Shown: in pieces, positions 34,311-45,181 of the stretch | Position numbering within the stretch: the first letter of the stretch is position 1 | How the letters are laid out: the number at the start of each line of letters is the position of its first letter | From: Neonectria sp. B-13 | Taxonomy: Eukaryota > Ascomycota > Sordariomycetes > Hypocreales > Nectriaceae | Assembly: GCA_002682825.1 (NCBI GenBank) | Contig: NOKP01000013.1 | Location: 684,745-748,744, forward strand | Reading direction: 5' to 3' | Length of the DNA stretch: 64,000 bases | Program-made: the position numbers and the translations under genes | Notes under the pieces: model-generated | The model's database searches: none | Told to the model about the DNA's origin: nothing | The model's input: only the letters and a program-made list of their open reading frames with translations

Positions 34311-34412
34311 CGTGAGCGCGAGTGTGAGTGTGAGTGCGCGTGCGCCGGAGAGTGAGTGTGTGTGCGTATGAGTATGAATGCGAGTGTGAGTGTGAGTGTG
34401 AGTGTGAGTGCG
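34311..34412 (+). repeat. GAGTGT microsatellite
   Basis: Imperfect GAGTGT/GAGTGC hexamers interrupted by a GTGTGTGCGTATGAGTATGAA segment. The second arm has the same at 46900-47001. Confidence 0.9.
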
Positions 34413-36130
34413 ACGATGGAGGGGGGAGGACACGCGCAAGGGGGTCCAAGGAGGGGTATTCCTGATGTCGGTTTTGGGGCAGCTCTGGTGAGGAAGAAGA
34501 CGTTGAAGAAGTTGGAGAAGCAGAACCGAACGGAGAAGCCGACGATATGAGGCAGGACAGGGCAATAAGAAGGCCACGGGGGAGGATGAGGAAGAGGAGG
34601 AGGAAGGTTGGTGATTCTTATTGCCGGCCGGATGGGGACGTAGGAGGTGGGACATTGGGACATGGACACAAGGACGTGGGACCGTGGGCGTGGCCCTCTT
34701 TTTCTTTTCCGCATCGCACCCCCGTCGACCGTTAGTCCATTGTTATGATGCGCCCCGACAGCTTAAAGTGCGCCGCTGGGGGCCCTGGGGCATTAGGCAT
34801 TGGGGGTAAGGGAGCATCTGCAAGCTACTTACCTGCTAGGGAAGCTAGGTCAAGGTAAGGTACGTACGTACGTCAGGAGGCCGATAGGGTGGAAAGGCGA
34901 GGACGCAACTACTAGGTCGGGGAAGGAGGTGAGGGAGCAGGCAGGTCGGTCTGGGGTGCGAAGGAACGACGGGAGGCATAAGGAGGTGGGTGCAGGTGCG
35001 GCCGATGGAGCTGGCCAAAGAATCTACAAAGGGAAAAAAAAAAGGAAGGGGGGCTGCCGACTTGGTTGCTTGAACCAAGGTCGTACCTACCTTACTCACT
35101 TACTTTGCCCCGAAGGTCCCTGTCGAAGGCCTCTATAACGGGCTCAGATCCATGTTAGGACTCCGGAGGCCACTGAACGGAGGCCGCTGGAGGAAGCTGT
35201 GCGGGCTACAACGAAAAGCCATGCTTGGGTGCTTGCGTCCTGGACTTGGACTTGAAGACTGCGTAGACTTGGTACCTCATAAACAATTCCAAAGGGGGTC
35301 GGTTTCTGCGTCGAGGATACGAAAAACACACCCTCTACAACCCGAGTATGGACCAAAGTCTACATGTACCGTTGCTCCATGCTCTGTCGAGTCCAACCTT
35401 TGAGACTGTGTGGCCGCTGTTATTGTCAAGTGTCTAGGTAATGTGCCGAAGCCGCCTCCAGGGTTCAGTGAGAGCTGGAGGCACGAGGGCGAGGCGGGTG
35501 CTGTTTAGGAATTCTCGTTGGCTTCCACTCTAGCGGTGGCCGCTAGGGGCCGGGGCGGCCTGTTGGTCCGCGGGCGGGAGGTGGTGGGGAGGCGCTGTGT
35601 TTCGGGGTTGGGGCGTGCCCGCAACTGATCCGACTGCATCGGTGCCTTGACATCTGGCGAGAATGAGCACTGTGCAATGGGTAGGTGCTGTGCCAGTTAG
35701 CGCGGGACAGGGAACCGTGGGTTGCAGCATGTGCGATGGATCGTGATGGAAAACCAGTGCCATTGACGAGGGCCCTAGAGCACGCCAGGCCACTTACTAC
35801 CTACTTAAGGTGCGTAGAGTTAGTCAAGTACTAAGGTAGCAGGGCGCAATGTAATGGACAGTTAGCACGAGCAATGGCATTGGCACTGGCCGGCCATGGC
35901 AATGGCACATCACCACCTCGCAACTCACACGCAACCAAGCCCGCACAGCAGCACCACAGCAAGCACCACACAACCCGCAGCTCGGGTTGGCTGCTCTTGA
36001 TAGCTTAGGTGCTCCTGCTATTGGCATGGGTGAACTCGGTGCGTAGGAATGCGGAAACGGTCAGTTCCATGGAAGTGGTAAGGGTTCCATCGGCAGTTAC
36101 CCGGGCAGGACCTCGTCCGTGTGGGCGTAC

Positions 36131-36169
36131 TTGTTGTGGTTTGGTAAATGTCTTTTCAAACCACAACAA
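36131..36169. repeat. Perfect 13-bp hairpin
   Basis: TTGTTGTGGTTTG at 36131-36143 faces CAAACCACAACAA at 36157-36169 across a 13-nt loop. It is not attached to any gene I can support. Second copy at 45143-45181. Confidence 0.8.
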
Positions 36170-36699
36170 ATTCTCTTGTTCGCCGTTGGTTCTTTTGCAG
36201 ATCGCTCCGTGTGACAATGTAGTGTGGCGGTTAGCGCCCGCAATGCAGCGCAGCGCGGTGCCCTAAAAAGCCCTCCCCCTTCTCAGCTGGCCCAGCTGGC
36301 AGACTCAAAACGTACTTCGCAGAGCACAATCACAATCTCAACCCGATGCGATGGACGGCTTTCCTTAGTGCCCGCTCGCTGCTGTCGCCCGACGCCGCCG
36401 CCGCCCCTCCGCCCGCTGATGGTGCTTCTGCAGGGCGCATGGCAGCCAGTCAAGGGCTTCCACTGATGACACAGCGCAGCTAAAGCCAGACACCAAACAC
36501 CGAGAAGTGGAAGGAAGTGCGCGGTCAGGGCCGAGGACAGCCCCTTCCACCGGTCCCGCACCTGCCCTGTCCTGGAGCCCCCACCTAGGTAGAAGTTGTC
36601 CCATGGCCCTTGGCCCTCCGCACAAGCCAGTCCCTGGTGCCAATGGCCCAAGGCCCCATTTTCTTCCCGTCTCCTTCGTTTCGTCCCGTTGCTCCCGTT

Positions 36700-36721
36700 G
36701 GGGTTGGGGTTGGGGTTGGGG
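36700..36721 (+). repeat. Four GGGG runs with TT spacers, G-quadruplex motif
   Basis: GGGGTT repeated three times followed by GGGG meets the standard intramolecular G4 pattern with minimal loops. It resembles ciliate telomere sequence rather than fungal TTAGGG. Second copy at 44591-44612. Confidence 0.85.
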
Positions 36722-37062
36722 CAGGAACTTAGGAAGGGAGCTCCCGGTTCGAACGTGCCATGCCATGCGCCCTTCTGTGCCTTCACAGGGGAAGCTGCAG
36801 ATGGCACGCATGCACGTACTAAGTACCTGCAAAGTGTAATAAGTATGAAGTGCGAAGTAATTACTTCATAATACATGCAGCACTGCGCGCTCACTGCAGC
36901 GCAGCTTGCCACCATCCAGCCCTCCTGGGCCTCCTCTGCGTGAGGTGAGTGAGGTGATCTTGGAACCTGCCAAACGAGACACGGAAAACTGATCAAACCA
37001 AGACCGACCTAGACACGGTGCCTACCCGCGTACCAGCCAGCTTGTCAGCTTACCTACTGAAC

Positions 37063-37132
37063 TACCAACCAACCAACCAGCCTACCAGCCTACCAGCCAA
37101 CCAGCCAGCCAGCCAACCAACCAACCAACCCA
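37063..37132 (+). repeat. CCAA/CCAG tetranucleotide repeat
   Basis: Runs of CCAA, CCAG and CCTA units over 70 bp. Second copy at 44180-44249. Confidence 0.9.
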
Positions 37133-37724
37133 GTGCCAACCTGCAAACCTATTCTCCGAAATCCAAGTCAGTCCTGCATTTGTTGTCTCGAACGGAATGC
37201 ATGATCTTACCGACCTGCTACGTACCTGTCGTCGCGCCGAGCACGGACTTTGCCGCTAGTCCATCTCTCATCTTGCCTTGCTTAACCTGTGTTCGTCAAC
37301 TTTGCCAACTCTTGCCGAGGCGGCACTATTCCCATTGACCGCTGAAGCGGCCTGGGCCACGGCCACGATCACGGCCCAAGACGACACCAGAAAAACCGGC
37401 ACACATGCGCATGCGCACGCACATATTCTCAACTCATGAAAAGCACAGTACCGGATCACCAACTCAGGGGGTGTGAAGCGCCCCTCACCTCGCTGTGCCC
37501 GCCTTGCAAGCGCTGGACCTGGTCGTGGCGGCCTGCGCGCTCAATCCGGAGCTTTGGTACAGGAGGGCTGCTAGGCTCTCCGCTCTTTGCAACCACACCT
37601 CAAAAGTTGGACGCGCCTCTTGGCGCAGCAGCACCTGCGGCTAGCTTGCCTGTGATCTTGCTGGCACTGTGCCGTGTCGTACCGCTGGGCACTGGTCGAT
37701 CGAAATCATGCTCCTCGACAGACT

Positions 37725-38198
37725 ATGACGGGATCGGCTTGGCCTCCGCCCGCCATGCCCGCTGCTCTGGGTCCTCCCAAAACACCGAACCCTCCTTCAC
37801 CAGGTAGGCCTGGTCAGCCCTGGCGACGCTTGGCTGAGCCGTCAAGTCGCATGGCTGTCCCGAGCGACACCGACTCGACGGGCAATCATGTCGGATTGGC
37901 GACAGTGACCAAGGCCGTCGACCAAGCGTCGACATCACGGGCACTGGCAACCTCGCGAATGACCACTTCTGCCATTGCCACCAACACCAGCACCAGCCAG
38001 CACATCACCAGCCTTAGGCTCCCCGCGAATCCACCCGGGCCGCCCTCGATGCCCCCCGCCGCCGTGTCCGTCCCGGCCAACAGCTTGTCAATCTCGGGCG
38101 TCACGCCCAATCCAAGTCCTCCCCAGTCTGGCGCGCCACGGCCGTTGCCGCTGATACGCTCGTTCGATCGGGCCCAGTCCCAATATGCGGCCGTGTAG
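37725..38198 (+). CDS. Possible Pro/Ser-rich hypothetical protein
   Basis: A 157-codon ATG-initiated frame with mostly G/C third positions and a Pro-, Ser-, Thr- and Ala-rich composition. It has no recognised domain, signal peptide or upstream partner exon, and the surrounding DNA is itself GC-rich, so codon bias is weak evidence. It could be an internal exon of a larger low-complexity protein or chance. Second copy at 43114-43587. Confidence 0.25.
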   Translation: MTGSAWPPPAMPAALGPPKTPNPPSPGRPGQPWRRLAEPSSRMAVPSDTDSTGNHVGLATVTKAVDQASTSRALATSRMTTSAIATNTSTSQHITSLRLPANPPGPPSMPPAAVSVPANSLSISGVTPNPSPPQSGAPRPLPLIRSFDRAQSQYAAV

Positions 38199-39722
38199 GC
38201 AGCAATGAAACTCGTCCGTCAACCGACAGACTGATGTTCTGTACGAAGTATAGACCGACCGATCGCCAACACCCTAGCTGCAGGCGGATTCGCCGCGCCA
38301 GGGGAAAGTCACTAACACGGACACGGGTCCATCGTGGGGCCTCGTGCGCCTCGAGCTAGGTGACAATGCTGGCGCCAGTCCGTGCTCGCGTCCAAGAGTC
38401 ACCTCACGCTGATAGCGAAGAATGAATTCAGGAACTGAGGTGAGCTATCAAGCATGCCATCTCCATCGTTTTCACCCTGGCACTGGTCTCGGACCAGCTG
38501 CTTTTCCATCGGCTATTTCTACGCTGCGGATCCTGTAGTGTGACGCGCTCCCTCGCCATGCTCCCGTTTCACTGGTTGAGATGGATTCTAAGATGTGGCT
38601 GCATCGGGCTACATCATCGGCGAAGTACCTCTTGCTGTACGAAGTACCTCCAGCTTCCACGAGTCTGTTTTCCGGGGGCAGGAAGGCAGGGGACAGATAT
38701 TCAGAACCAAAAACTCTCGTTCTCCAGCCTTCTACAGTTTCTTCCAGCGCTCCCCATTCGCCAATCTACAAGCAGTCGACCTGCAACAACTCCGCTATCT
38801 AGTTTGTTCTTCCCACGTGGAAAGATTTCTCGATGCACACGGATGGATGGTATGAGCGCCAACCAACAGGTTCGTGAGATGTTATTATCGTGAGATGCGT
38901 GGCTCAAAAGAGACCTCTCTTCTTTGTTTGAGGGTTTGCAATTCTCGTCAAATTCTCGTCAAAGGCTGAGGGGGAAAACTGCCTGCGTTCATCGGGCCAG
39001 GGCAGCGCCTTGCCCATGCTCCTTACCTTACGCACCTCATGCATGCATGGCCTTGGCAAGGGATCCAGCCAACAGTTGAACCAAGGCGGAGAGTCCACCA
39101 TTCATTGCGGGGACCACTCGCCAAATGCCCCTCTTAGAGTCATTTAGGCCCTTGAGCGAAAATGCCTTCCAGTCCCCATGCAATGTCCGAGATTTGACCA
39201 AGCTGAACTTCGTATGCGTCTGGCTCATCTAGACGTCCACACCGGCCCCTCAGCCCAGATATAGTTTGTGTACCCCGAGCCACTGAAATCGTCAGCTCAA
39301 TCACCTCCTCCGAGTACGAAAGACCCCCTCTTCATGGCGGTAAGCTCGACCAGCAAGAATACGAAGCTGACAGGTCTACATTTCTGGGTGTAAAGATGAC
39401 GATGTGTTACACGGCCAATCCTTGTACGAAATGGATGCTCCTGATGGCAGTTCCAGCCGCCCCTCCCCCTGGGTCACAATGGGGTCCTTATGCATTAAAC
39501 ATGGTTTTTGGAGAGGCAATGATCGCAAACAACTACCAGCGAACCTCCCAAGAAAATGACCGACCAAAAGGCAGTCTCGTTCCGTCCAACTCTGTCCCAC
39601 TGGCTTGGGTAGGCAGTCTCAGATCTCGCATCAAAGGTACTGAAACTGTCGTCAGCCGAACAAGTCAAGATACCATCGCCCATTCAGTCCATGCAAGTGG
39701 TACAAAGTACGGAGTACGATAC

Positions 39723-39953
39723 CTGAAATGAGGTTTGCTCTGCCTTATCCCTGAACCCTGTCACCTCCCGCGCTATCCAGAGGGCTGGGTCGAAGCCATT
39801 CGCCGCAGATCCTGGCCAGGGTTGGACAATAGAAGACTTCTTATGGATCCACTTGTTTGCACCACACTTCGACAAACGCGCTTCAGGCGAATCAGTTGCC
39901 ATTCCACAAAGCGGGCAATATCGGCAGATGTTGCAAAATCGGGGCAGTCCCAT
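39723..39953 (-). other. Weak Cys-rich open segment, possible gene relic
   Basis: A 77-codon ATG-initiated segment begins with a cluster of cysteines (FCNICRYCPLCG) and ends at a possible GTATCG donor. I could not find an acceptor that keeps the frame open, so no gene model is offered. Same segment at 41359-41589, plus strand. Confidence 0.2.
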
Positions 39954-40506
39954 TATCGCCGTCTTGAGTTGTTACATGATCGACGACGCTACCTCTACAC
40001 AGTGCGCAATACTCTACTAGGTTCCCAAGGCTCTGCGAGTTCTGCAAGTTCTGGGACGGTGGGCCCAGTTCCCTGGTCCACGGACACATTCCTCTAAGCT
40101 TGGAACCGCTCGCTAAACTCCAGAATGTCAGGGATGTTAGTCTGGTCTTGCGATTGGTTAAGTCCAGGCTCTATCAAGCCCGATGACATGGCTTGACCAT
40201 TGCAGCCGATCATCTTGCTTGCTGCGCGGCGGCAGGGACGCATTCTCAACCAAGTGGCAGACAACACGTCAGCGTGCGAAGATGTGCTGAAGTCGTTGTC
40301 TTCTCCGCCGGGCAGGTGTCATTATGAGTCTTGTATGTTTAGTGCCCCTATTGGCTGGCTCGATGCTTTGACAAAGCCCGATATTCTCAATGGTGTGTAG
40401 TACAGGACGAAGTCATGGCCGACAGCCCTCGCAGCCGATGCTACAGTACCCGCCGGTCTTCTCCCAATTCCCTCGATCCCATGGGTGGGTGATGTTAAGC
40501 TAAGGA

Positions 40507-40606
40507 NNNNNNNNNNNNNNNNNNNNNNNNNNNNNNNNNNNNNNNNNNNNNNNNNNNNNNNNNNNNNNNNNNNNNNNNNNNNNNNNNNNNNNNNNNNNNN
40601 NNNNNN
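40507..40606. other. Assembly gap of exactly 100 N
   Basis: A 100-N run is the usual placeholder for a scaffold gap of unknown size. It marks where the left contig ends and means the two arms are not shown to be physically joined. Confidence 0.98.
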
Positions 40607-40805
40607 GGGGTCAGCAGCGCCTTACCCCCTCCACCCCCAGTGGTCGCCTGACACACCTGTTCCCGATGGAGTGGTTCAGCCTGGTTGAGACGTCTGTACT
40701 AGTTGAAGGATTGAGGGGTTAGGTTCCTCTTGTTTTCTCTCTTGTCGCATATCAAGGAACCCGTGGCTGCCGAGGTAACAGCACCGTGGGTATGGTCTGT
40801 CCTAG
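40607..40805. other. Single-copy 199-bp spacer at the start of the right contig
   Basis: It is not present at the end of the left arm, because the left contig stops at the gap. It may be the continuation of the arm sequence rather than a true spacer. No gene, tRNA or terminal repeat is seen; there is a short GGTTCC/GGAACC inverted pair and one GGGGTTAGG. Confidence 0.8.
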
Positions 40806-43113
40806 TCCTTAGCTTAACATCACCCACCCATGGGATCGAGGGAATTGGGAGAAGACCGGCGGGTACTGTAGCATCGGCTGCGAGGGCTGTCGGCCATGAC
40901 TTCGTCCTGTACTACACACCATTGAGAATATCGGGCTTTGTCAAAGCATCGAGCCAGCCAATAGGGGCACTAAACATACAAGACTCATAATGACACCTGC
41001 CCGGCGGAGAAGACAACGACTTCAGCACATCTTCGCACGCTGACGTGTTGTCTGCCACTTGGTTGAGAATGCGTCCCTGCCGCCGCGCAGCAAGCAAGAT
41101 GATCGGCTGCAATGGTCAAGCCATGTCATCGGGCTTGATAGAGCCTGGACTTAACCAATCGCAAGACCAGACTAACATCCCTGACATTCTGGAGTTTAGC
41201 GAGCGGTTCCAAGCTTAGAGGAATGTGTCCGTGGACCAGGGAACTGGGCCCACCGTCCCAGAACTTGCAGAACTCGCAGAGCCTTGGGAACCTAGTAGAG
41301 TATTGCGCACTGTGTAGAGGTAGCGTCGTCGATCATGTAACAACTCAAGACGGCGATAATGGGACTGCCCCGATTTTGCAACATCTGCCGATATTGCCCG
41401 CTTTGTGGAATGGCAACTGATTCGCCTGAAGCGCGTTTGTCGAAGTGTGGTGCAAACAAGTGGATCCATAAGAAGTCTTCTATTGTCCAACCCTGGCCAG
41501 GATCTGCGGCGAATGGCTTCGACCCAGCCCTCTGGATAGCGCGGGAGGTGACAGGGTTCAGGGATAAGGCAGAGCAAACCTCATTTCAGGTATCGTACTC
41601 CGTACTTTGTACCACTTGCATGGACTGAATGGGCGATGGTATCTTGACTTGTTCGGCTGACGACAGTTTCAGTACCTTTGATGCGAGATCTGAGACTGCC
41701 TACCCAAGCCAGTGGGACAGAGTTGGACGGAACGAGACTGCCTTTTGGTCGGTCATTTTCTTGGGAGGTTCGCTGGTAGTTGTTTGCGATCATTGCCTCT
41801 CCAAAAACCATGTTTAATGCATAAGGACCCCATTGTGACCCAGGGGGAGGGGCGGCTGGAACTGCCATCAGGAGCATCCATTTCGTACAAGGATTGGCCG
41901 TGTAACACATCGTCATCTTTACACCCAGAAATGTAGACCTGTCAGCTTCGTATTCTTGCTGGTCGAGCTTACCGCCATGAAGAGGGGGTCTTTCGTACTC
42001 GGAGGAGGTGATTGAGCTGACGATTTCAGTGGCTCGGGGTACACAAACTATATCTGGGCTGAGGGGCCGGTGTGGACGTCTAGATGAGCCAGACGCATAC
42101 GAAGTTCAGCTTGGTCAAATCTCGGACATTGCATGGGGACTGGAAGGCATTTTCGCTCAAGGGCCTAAATGACTCTAAGAGGGGCATTTGGCGAGTGGTC
42201 CCCGCAATGAATGGTGGACTCTCCGCCTTGGTTCAACTGTTGGCTGGATCCCTTGCCAAGGCCATGCATGCATGAGGTGCGTAAGGTAAGGAGCATGGGC
42301 AAGGCGCTGCCCTGGCCCGATGAACGCAGGCAGTTTTCCCCCTCAGCCTTTGACGAGAATTTGACGAGAATTGCAAACCCTCAAACAAAGAAGAGAGGTC
42401 TCTTTTGAGCCACGCATCTCACGATAATAACATCTCACGAACCTGTTGGTTGGCGCTCATACCATCCATCCGTGTGCATCGAGAAATCTTTCCACGTGGG
42501 AAGAACAAACTAGATAGCGGAGTTGTTGCAGGTCGACTGCTTGTAGATTGGCGAATGGGGAGCGCTGGAAGAAACTGTAGAAGGCTGGAGAACGAGAGTT
42601 TTTGGTTCTGAATATCTGTCCCCTGCCTTCCTGCCCCCGGAAAACAGACTCGTGGAAGCTGGAGGTACTTCGTACAGCAAGAGGTACTTCGCCGATGATG
42701 TAGCCCGATGCAGCCACATCTTAGAATCCATCTCAACCAGTGAAACGGGAGCATGGCGAGGGAGCGCGTCACACTACAGGATCCGCAGCGTAGAAATAGC
42801 CGATGGAAAAGCAGCTGGTCCGAGACCAGTGCCAGGGTGAAAACGATGGAGATGGCATGCTTGATAGCTCACCTCAGTTCCTGAATTCATTCTTCGCTAT
42901 CAGCGTGAGGTGACTCTTGGACGCGAGCACGGACTGGCGCCAGCATTGTCACCTAGCTCGAGGCGCACGAGGCCCCACGATGGACCCGTGTCCGTGTTAG
43001 TGACTTTCCCCTGGCGCGGCGAATCCGCCTGCAGCTAGGGTGTTGGCGATCGGTCGGTCTATACTTCGTACAGAACATCAGTCTGTCGGTTGACGGACGA
43101 GTTTCATTGCTGC

Positions 43114-43587
43114 CTACACGGCCGCATATTGGGACTGGGCCCGATCGAACGAGCGTATCAGCGGCAACGGCCGTGGCGCGCCAGACTGGGGAGGACTTGG
43201 ATTGGGCGTGACGCCCGAGATTGACAAGCTGTTGGCCGGGACGGACACGGCGGCGGGGGGCATCGAGGGCGGCCCGGGTGGATTCGCGGGGAGCCTAAGG
43301 CTGGTGATGTGCTGGCTGGTGCTGGTGTTGGTGGCAATGGCAGAAGTGGTCATTCGCGAGGTTGCCAGTGCCCGTGATGTCGACGCTTGGTCGACGGCCT
43401 TGGTCACTGTCGCCAATCCGACATGATTGCCCGTCGAGTCGGTGTCGCTCGGGACAGCCATGCGACTTGACGGCTCAGCCAAGCGTCGCCAGGGCTGACC
43501 AGGCCTACCTGGTGAAGGAGGGTTCGGTGTTTTGGGAGGACCCAGAGCAGCGGGCATGGCGGGCGGAGGCCAAGCCGATCCCGTCAT
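43114..43587 (-). CDS. Possible Pro/Ser-rich hypothetical protein, second copy
   Basis: Identical to the 157-codon frame at 37725-38198, with the same reservations. Confidence 0.25.
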   Translation of the reverse strand: MTGSAWPPPAMPAALGPPKTPNPPSPGRPGQPWRRLAEPSSRMAVPSDTDSTGNHVGLATVTKAVDQASTSRALATSRMTTSAIATNTSTSQHITSLRLPANPPGPPSMPPAAVSVPANSLSISGVTPNPSPPQSGAPRPLPLIRSFDRAQSQYAAV

Positions 43588-44590
43588 AGTCTGTCGAGGA
43601 GCATGATTTCGATCGACCAGTGCCCAGCGGTACGACACGGCACAGTGCCAGCAAGATCACAGGCAAGCTAGCCGCAGGTGCTGCTGCGCCAAGAGGCGCG
43701 TCCAACTTTTGAGGTGTGGTTGCAAAGAGCGGAGAGCCTAGCAGCCCTCCTGTACCAAAGCTCCGGATTGAGCGCGCAGGCCGCCACGACCAGGTCCAGC
43801 GCTTGCAAGGCGGGCACAGCGAGGTGAGGGGCGCTTCACACCCCCTGAGTTGGTGATCCGGTACTGTGCTTTTCATGAGTTGAGAATATGTGCGTGCGCA
43901 TGCGCATGTGTGCCGGTTTTTCTGGTGTCGTCTTGGGCCGTGATCGTGGCCGTGGCCCAGGCCGCTTCAGCGGTCAATGGGAATAGTGCCGCCTCGGCAA
44001 GAGTTGGCAAAGTTGACGAACACAGGTTAAGCAAGGCAAGATGAGAGATGGACTAGCGGCAAAGTCCGTGCTCGGCGCGACGACAGGTACGTAGCAGGTC
44101 GGTAAGATCATGCATTCCGTTCGAGACAACAAATGCAGGACTGACTTGGATTTCGGAGAATAGGTTTGCAGGTTGGCACTGGGTTGGTTGGTTGGTTGGC
44201 TGGCTGGCTGGTTGGCTGGTAGGCTGGTAGGCTGGTTGGTTGGTTGGTAGTTCAGTAGGTAAGCTGACAAGCTGGCTGGTACGCGGGTAGGCACCGTGTC
44301 TAGGTCGGTCTTGGTTTGATCAGTTTTCCGTGTCTCGTTTGGCAGGTTCCAAGATCACCTCACTCACCTCACGCAGAGGAGGCCCAGGAGGGCTGGATGG
44401 TGGCAAGCTGCGCTGCAGTGAGCGCGCAGTGCTGCATGTATTATGAAGTAATTACTTCGCACTTCATACTTATTACACTTTGCAGGTACTTAGTACGTGC
44501 ATGCGTGCCATCTGCAGCTTCCCCTGTGAAGGCACAGAAGGGCGCATGGCATGGCACGTTCGAACCGGGAGCTCCCTTCCTAAGTTCCTG

Positions 44591-44612
44591 CCCCAACCCC
44601 AACCCCAACCCC
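44591..44612 (-). repeat. G-quadruplex motif, second copy
   Basis: CCCCAA repeats on the plus strand, the mirror of 36700-36721. Confidence 0.85.
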
Positions 44613-45142
44613 AACGGGAGCAACGGGACGAAACGAAGGAGACGGGAAGAAAATGGGGCCTTGGGCCATTGGCACCAGGGACTGGCTTGTGCGGAGGGCC
44701 AAGGGCCATGGGACAACTTCTACCTAGGTGGGGGCTCCAGGACAGGGCAGGTGCGGGACCGGTGGAAGGGGCTGTCCTCGGCCCTGACCGCGCACTTCCT
44801 TCCACTTCTCGGTGTTTGGTGTCTGGCTTTAGCTGCGCTGTGTCATCAGTGGAAGCCCTTGACTGGCTGCCATGCGCCCTGCAGAAGCACCATCAGCGGG
44901 CGGAGGGGCGGCGGCGGCGTCGGGCGACAGCAGCGAGCGGGCACTAAGGAAAGCCGTCCATCGCATCGGGTTGAGATTGTGATTGTGCTCTGCGAAGTAC
45001 GTTTTGAGTCTGCCAGCTGGGCCAGCTGAGAAGGGGGAGGGCTTTTTAGGGCACCGCGCTGCGCTGCATTGCGGGCGCTAACCGCCACACTACATTGTCA
45101 CACGGAGCGATCTGCAAAAGAACCAACGGCGAACAAGAGAAT

Positions 45143-45181
45143 TTGTTGTGGTTTGAAAAGACATTTACCAAACCACAACAA
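45143..45181. repeat. 13-bp hairpin, second copy
   Basis: Mirror of 36131-36169 with the same stem. Confidence 0.8.

Larger units (their letters stand above)
17312..40506 (+). repeat. Left arm of a 23.2-kb perfect inverted repeat
   Basis: This segment recurs as its reverse complement at 40806-64000, with position x pairing with 81312-x. Sampled positions agree base for base: stop of the SUR7 frame, all exon boundaries, and the last bases TAAGGA at 40501-40506 against TCCTTA at 40806-40811. All listed open frames match in length and protein. The arm stops at 40506 only because a gap of N follows, and its outer limit is set by the window end. I did not align every base. Confidence 0.97.
33427..40506. 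other. Gene-poor inner part of left arm (7.1 kb)
   Basis: Apart from the methyltransferase upstream region (pyrimidine-rich on its strand), the section holds simple repeats, a hairpin, a G4 motif and GTACGTACGTAC (about 34861-34873). Two weak coding candidates are at 37725-38198 and 39723-39953. I see no supported gene or tRNA. Confidence 0.5.

Noticed and set aside
32139..40506. Secondary-metabolite cluster suggested by the LaeA-like gene
   Set aside because: No synthase, transporter, P450 or cluster regulator is visible nearby.
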